Of a stretch of 17,283 nucleotides of DNA, positions 14,224 to 17,283 are shown piece by piece. Under the pieces are notes generated by a model, which did not search any database, was not told the origin of the DNA, and worked only from the letters and a program-made list of their open reading frames with translations. The stretch is taken from the NCBI GenBank assembly GCA_021809235.1, contig JAKBAG010000037.1, positions 1 to 17,283 on the forward strand, written 5' to 3'. Made by a program: the position numbers and the translations under genes. Positions within the stretch are counted from its first letter, which is position 1; each line of letters opens with the position of its first letter. The stretch is from Acidobacteriota bacterium (lineage in GTDB: Bacteria > Acidobacteriota > Terriglobia > Terriglobales > Acidobacteriaceae).

Positions 14224-16056
14224 CTAGCGGAAGATCAGGTTCAGTGCAACCACCATCCCGATCAGCAGAACGGCCAGCGCCTCCGGTCGCTTCCACCATA
14301 GGTTCTGTTCACTGGCCGCGCGTGGCGTCAGCGAATGCACCAGTCCCACCAGTTCGGACTCCGGTTTGGGCTGTCCGAAAAGGCTGACGACGATAGCCAC
14401 CACAAAGTTGGCGCTGAAGGCCCAGATTGCGGTCCAGAAGTTCTGGGCCATGTCACTGGGGTAGTGGTGCAGCACGGCAATCCATCCACCATGCAGCCCA
14501 GGATGCGCTTCAATGGGCAGCGTAAGCCCATGATGGGCCATGGCTGCTGCGGTTCCGGCGATCAGGCCGGTAAAGGCTCCGTTGCCAGTGGTGCGCTTCC
14601 AGAACATGCCCAGCAAAAAGGTGGCAAACAGCGGCGCATTCACGAAGCTGAAGACCAGTTGCAGCGTGTCCATGATGTTGTTGAATCCGGTGGCCGCATA
14701 GGCAGTGGCCATGGAAAGGAGTATGCCTCCGACTGTGGCCCAGCGCCCCATCCGCAGGTAGTGCGCGTCACTGGCGCCCTTGTGCAGGTAGGACTGATAG
14801 ATGTCGTAGGTCCAGACGGTGTTGAAGGCGGTAACATTGCCAGCCATGCCGCTCATGAAGCTGGCCAGCAGGGCTGTGAGTCCAAGGCCGAGCAGGCCGG
14901 AGGGAAAGTAGTGCAGCAGCAGCGAGGGAATGGCGAGGTCGTAGTCCAACTCCGGCTTGCCGCTGGCGTCAAGGACGATCTTTCCAGTAAGCGGATCGGT
15001 TTTGGCCGGCACCAGCCCGCGCCCCTCTGCCTCCGCCTTGCTGACCACGGTGGTCTGGCGCACGATGGCCCCGTTGACGACCGTCTCCGTGGTGACGTTG
15101 TGGGGCGTGGTGGCGGCAATGGCCAGCAGACCAGGCAGGATAACGAGCAGCGGAAAAAACATCTTTGGAATAGCGGCGATCAGCGGTACGCGACGGGCAT
15201 TCTCCTGGGTATCGGTGGCCATCGCTGTCTGGATGACGAGGAAGTCCGTACACCAGTAGCCGAAGGAGAGTACGAAGCCCAGTCCCATGGCCAGCCCGAA
15301 GGCATCGACACCAAGCGGATTGGTACTGGCATGCTCCATGCCGCGCCAGGAATGGAGATAGGCAGCTGGCAGGGCGGCGCGCAGTCCATGAATGCCGCCG
15401 ACGTTGTGGAGTCCAATGAGCACCAGAGGCAAAAATCCGGCAATGATGAGGGCAAACTGGAGAACCTCGTTGTAGATGGCACTGGTGAGCCCGCCCAGAA
15501 AGATATAACCGAGAACAATAATGGCCGATAGCAGCATGGAAAAGTGGAAGATCCAGCCCAGCGGCAAACCCAGCATGACAAACAGGCCGTCGAAGATGTG
15601 CAGGGTCTGAATGAGCCTGGCCATGGCATACATCGAGATGCCGGAGGAAAAGACAGTCATCACGGCAAAGGAACAGGCGTTCAGCGCCCGGGTCTTCTCA
15701 TCAAAGCGAAGGCGGAGAAACTCCGGCACCGAACGAGCTTTGGATCCGTAGTAGAACGGCATCATGAAGATGCCAACGAACACCATGGCGGGAATGGCGC
15801 CAATCCAGTAGAAATGGCTGGTAGCCAGGCCGTATTTGGCTCCGGAGGCTCCCATACCGATGACTTCCTGCGCGCCAAGATTGGCACTCATGAAAGCCAG
15901 ACCGCAGATCCACGCCGGAAGTGCGCGGCCTGCCTGAAAGAAATCCTTGCTGGTCTTCATGTAGCGCTTGAGGGCAACGCCGATGCCCAGCACAAAGACG
16001 AAGTACAACAGCATAATCAGCCAGTCAATGGCGGTGAGCTGAGTGTGTCCAAACAA
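14224..16056 (-). CDS. Sodium:solute symporter, SGLT-like (SSS family)
   Basis: SSS transporters use the Na+ gradient to import sugars, amino acids or other solutes. The 610-residue protein (from TTG 16056) has about fourteen hydrophobic segments. It carries the pattern typical of the SGLT branch: FYWIGAIPAMVFVGIFMMPFY region (82-102), ARSVPEFLRLRF (107-118), FGYWCTDFLVIQ (265-276) and the signature stretch GLGLTALLASFMSGMAGN (390-407). The YWCTD motif suggests a sugar or polyol substrate, though it is not proof. A polar insert of about 60 residues (318-376) interrupts two helices and is probably extracytoplasmic. TTG 16056 is chosen because GAGG lies eight bases upstream; GTG 16107 would add 17 polar residues without a ribosome binding site. 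The small membrane protein gene follows. Confidence 0.9.
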   Translation of the reverse strand: MFGHTQLTAIDWLIMLLYFVFVLGIGVALKRYMKTSKDFFQAGRALPAWICGLAFMSANLGAQEVIGMGASGAKYGLATSHFYWIGAIPAMVFVGIFMMPFYYGSKARSVPEFLRLRFDEKTRALNACSFAVMTVFSSGISMYAMARLIQTLHIFDGLFVMLGLPLGWIFHFSMLLSAIIVLGYIFLGGLTSAIYNEVLQFALIIAGFLPLVLIGLHNVGGIHGLRAALPAAYLHSWRGMEHASTNPLGVDAFGLAMGLGFVLSFGYWCTDFLVIQTAMATDTQENARRVPLIAAIPKMFFPLLVILPGLLAIAATTPHNVTTETVVNGAIVRQTTVVSKAEAEGRGLVPAKTDPLTGKIVLDASGKPELDYDLAIPSLLLHYFPSGLLGLGLTALLASFMSGMAGNVTAFNTVWTYDIYQSYLHKGASDAHYLRMGRWATVGGILLSMATAYAATGFNNIMDTLQLVFSFVNAPLFATFLLGMFWKRTTGNGAFTGLIAGTAAAMAHHGLTLPIEAHPGLHGGWIAVLHHYPSDMAQNFWTAIWAFSANFVVAIVVSLFGQPKPESELVGLVHSLTPRAASEQNLWWKRPEALAVLLIGMVVALNLIFR

Positions 16057-16156
16057 ATTCGGGTCCTCTTTTTGACAAGCGGCATGCACATCGGCATCCG
16101 ATGCCACTTCACTCTACCGATGCAGAGGAGGGTGAGTCCAGCAAAAAATGAAAACC

Positions 16157-16185
16157 TTTACTAGATATTTCTTCCAGTATTCAAA
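16157..16185. promoter_or_regulatory. AT-rich divergent promoter region, symporter / mtnA
   Basis: Bases 16141-16190 are clearly richer in A and T than the surroundings. On the plus strand TTTACT (16157-16162) and TATTCA (16178-16183) are 15 bases apart; on the minus strand TTGAAT (16180-16185) and TAGTAA (16158-16163) are 16 apart. All four hexamers are only moderate matches. The region is the most likely place for overlapping divergent promoters. Confidence 0.3.
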
Positions 16186-16209
16186 GGCTTCGGAAGTTCG
16201 ACCCCCAAA

Positions 16210-16291
16210 CCTGCCCCGTAGGGGAATCGCAGGCACTGCCGGGAGCTGCATCCCGATGGCAACAGTCCGGTATCGGCAGCCACTCCGATAC
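16210..16291 (+). promoter_or_regulatory. Structured leader upstream of mtnA, competing hairpins
   Basis: Three stem-loops follow one another: CCTGC/GCAGG (16210-16214 with 16229-16233) enclosing a CCC-GTAG-GGG type hairpin, CGGGA/TCCCG (16240-16244 with 16251-16255), and GTATCGG/CCGATAC (16270-16276 with 16285-16291). CTGCCG at 16236-16241 is also a perfect complement of CGGCAG at 16274-16279, which would break the last two stems. Such alternative folding is typical of leader switches. I cannot match it to any known SAM, SAH or cobalamin riboswitch consensus, and it could equally act on the symporter strand. Confidence 0.35.
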
Positions 16292-16349
16292 TCACCGTCG
16301 CATTGGCTATCCACAGCATCGGACGGCAAACGGATACACTGAAGTTGCG

Positions 16350-17283
16350 ATGATTCCTACACTTGAATGGACACACGAAGGCGTTCGTTTTCTGGACCAG
16401 ACCCGGCTTCCGCTGGAAGAAACCTATCTGCTGGCGACCACACCGGATGAGGTTGCCACCATCATCACCACAATGGTTGTGCGCGGTGCACCGGCCATCG
16501 GCGTCAGCGCTGCCATGGGCTTGGCGCTTGCCGCCAAAGCCTCGGCTGCCACGACGGCTGCTGAGTTTGCCGATTCCTATGAGGCCAGTTGCCGGCTGCT
16601 GGCGGCCACGCGGCCCACGGCGGTCAATCTCTTCTGGGCCATTGACCGCATGCGGCGGGTCTTTGCCGGGCTGTTGGCCTCGGGCAGCTCCATGGAAGCA
16701 GTGCGAACTCGACTAGAGGCCGAAGCGCGCGCGATGTACGACGAGGACATCGCAGCCTGCCGCGCCATGGGGCGTTTCGGCGCTGATCTGCTACCCGACG
16801 AAGGCACAGTGCTGACCCACTGCAATGCCGGAGCACTGGCAACCTGCGGCTACGGGACCGCGCTGGGCGTCATCCGCGCAGCAGTGGAGGCTGGCAAGAA
16901 GATTCACGTCTTTGCCGATGAGACACGGCCATTCCTGCAGGGGGCACGATTGACGGCCTGGGAACTGATGGCCGACGGAATTCCCACAACGGTTCTGTGC
17001 GATAACATGGCTGCCAGCCTGATGCGGCAAGGCAGGATTCAGGCAGTGGTGGTGGGTGCCGATCGCATTGCGGCCAACGGCGATGTTGCCAACAAGATTG
17101 GCACATATGGCGTGGCGGTTCTGGCGCGGGAACATGGCATTCCGTTTTATGTGGCAGCGCCGTGGTCCACCATTGATCCGGCAACGGCCACCGGCGATGC
17201 GATCCCCATTGAGGAGCGCTCTGCGGTGGAGGTAACCCACCACGGCGGCCGCCAACTGACGCCACATGGAGTGGGCATCTGTA
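16350..17283 (+). CDS. mtnA: S-methyl-5-thioribose-1-phosphate isomerase, 3' end cut by window
   Basis: MtnA converts methylthioribose-1-phosphate (an aldose) to methylthioribulose-1-phosphate (a ketose) in the methionine salvage pathway. The 311 visible residues include RGAPAIG (45-51), the catalytic cysteine in THCNAGALAT (Cys158), FADETRPFLQGARLTAWEL (188-206) and GADRIAANGDVANKIGT (236-252), whose Asp238 is the second catalytic residue. Compared with the usual 345-350 residues, only the last 35-40 are missing, and the visible end (LTPHGVGI) matches the stretch before the conserved NPAFDVTPA tail. ATG 16350 is set by the family N-terminus (LEWTHEGVRFLDQTRLP). It has only a weak GAAG nearby; TACACT ends nine bases upstream. 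It is divergent from the symporter. Confidence 0.96.
   Translation, partial: MIPTLEWTHEGVRFLDQTRLPLEETYLLATTPDEVATIITTMVVRGAPAIGVSAAMGLALAAKASAATTAAEFADSYEASCRLLAATRPTAVNLFWAIDRMRRVFAGLLASGSSMEAVRTRLEAEARAMYDEDIAACRAMGRFGADLLPDEGTVLTHCNAGALATCGYGTALGVIRAAVEAGKKIHVFADETRPFLQGARLTAWELMADGIPTTVLCDNMAASLMRQGRIQAVVVGADRIAANGDVANKIGTYGVAVLAREHGIPFYVAAPWSTIDPATATGDAIPIEERSAVEVTHHGGRQLTPHGVGIC

Noticed and set aside
14335..15531. 398-residue open frame opposite the symporter
   Set aside because: It is antisense to a clear SSS transporter. Its composition (many Gly, Gln, His) is that of a complement frame, with no motif.
16201..16300. SAM-type or cobalamin riboswitch before mtnA
   Set aside because: The conserved cores of these riboswitches are absent. 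Only the hairpins are real, so the region is reported as an unassigned structured leader.

Overview
The window is high in GC (roughly 60 percent by eye) and densely coded. It looks like a stretch of chromosome from a free-living heterotrophic bacterium. The block yicC-gmk-rpoZ-coaBC with priA close by, the long two-domain HPF, the PpgK-like ROK kinase, the SGLT-type Na+/solute symporter and the mix of ATG, GTG and TTG starts would fit an Acidobacteriota member (Terriglobia/Acidobacteriaceae). That assignment is an inference from remembered family resemblance, not a search result. I see no phage, transposase, toxin, CRISPR array, rRNA or tRNA.

Layout from left to right. priA (minus strand) covers 85-2553. 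A 277-bp divergent intergenic region follows and contains a long imperfect inverted repeat (2568-2763). Next comes a plus-strand ROK/PpgK-like sugar kinase (2831-3619), which converges on a minus-strand run. Read in its direction of transcription, that run is hpf (13798-13193), a PAS-GGDEF-EAL protein (12879-11161), rapZ (10986-10006), an MsbA-type ABC exporter (9889-8042), yicC (8019-7072), gmk (7044-6280), rpoZ (6314-6060), coaBC (5889-4615) and a family-4 uracil-DNA glycosylase (4607-3681). Upstream of hpf lies a two-gene minus-strand unit: an SGLT-like symporter (16056-14224) and then a small two-helix membrane protein (14145-13888). It ends at a perfect 8-bp hairpin. The window closes with mtnA on the plus strand (16350 to the edge), divergent from the symporter, with a structured 160-bp region between them.

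How the genes fit together. yicC-gmk-rpoZ-coaBC is a conserved housekeeping group (RNA turnover, GMP kinase, RNA polymerase omega, coenzyme A synthesis), often continued by priA in other bacteria; here udg and an opposite-strand ROK gene sit between coaBC and priA. hpf and rapZ are usually neighbours in the rpoN/PTS region; here a c-di-GMP protein lies between them. mtnA belongs to methionine salvage.

Nothing here is a clear new system. The best leads are small: the inverted-repeat element between priA and the ROK gene, a run of start codons placed exactly six bases after a -10-like hexamer (possible leaderless transcripts), an altered P-loop in RapZ, an EAL domain with damaged motifs next to an apparently intact GGDEF domain, and the folded leader before mtnA.
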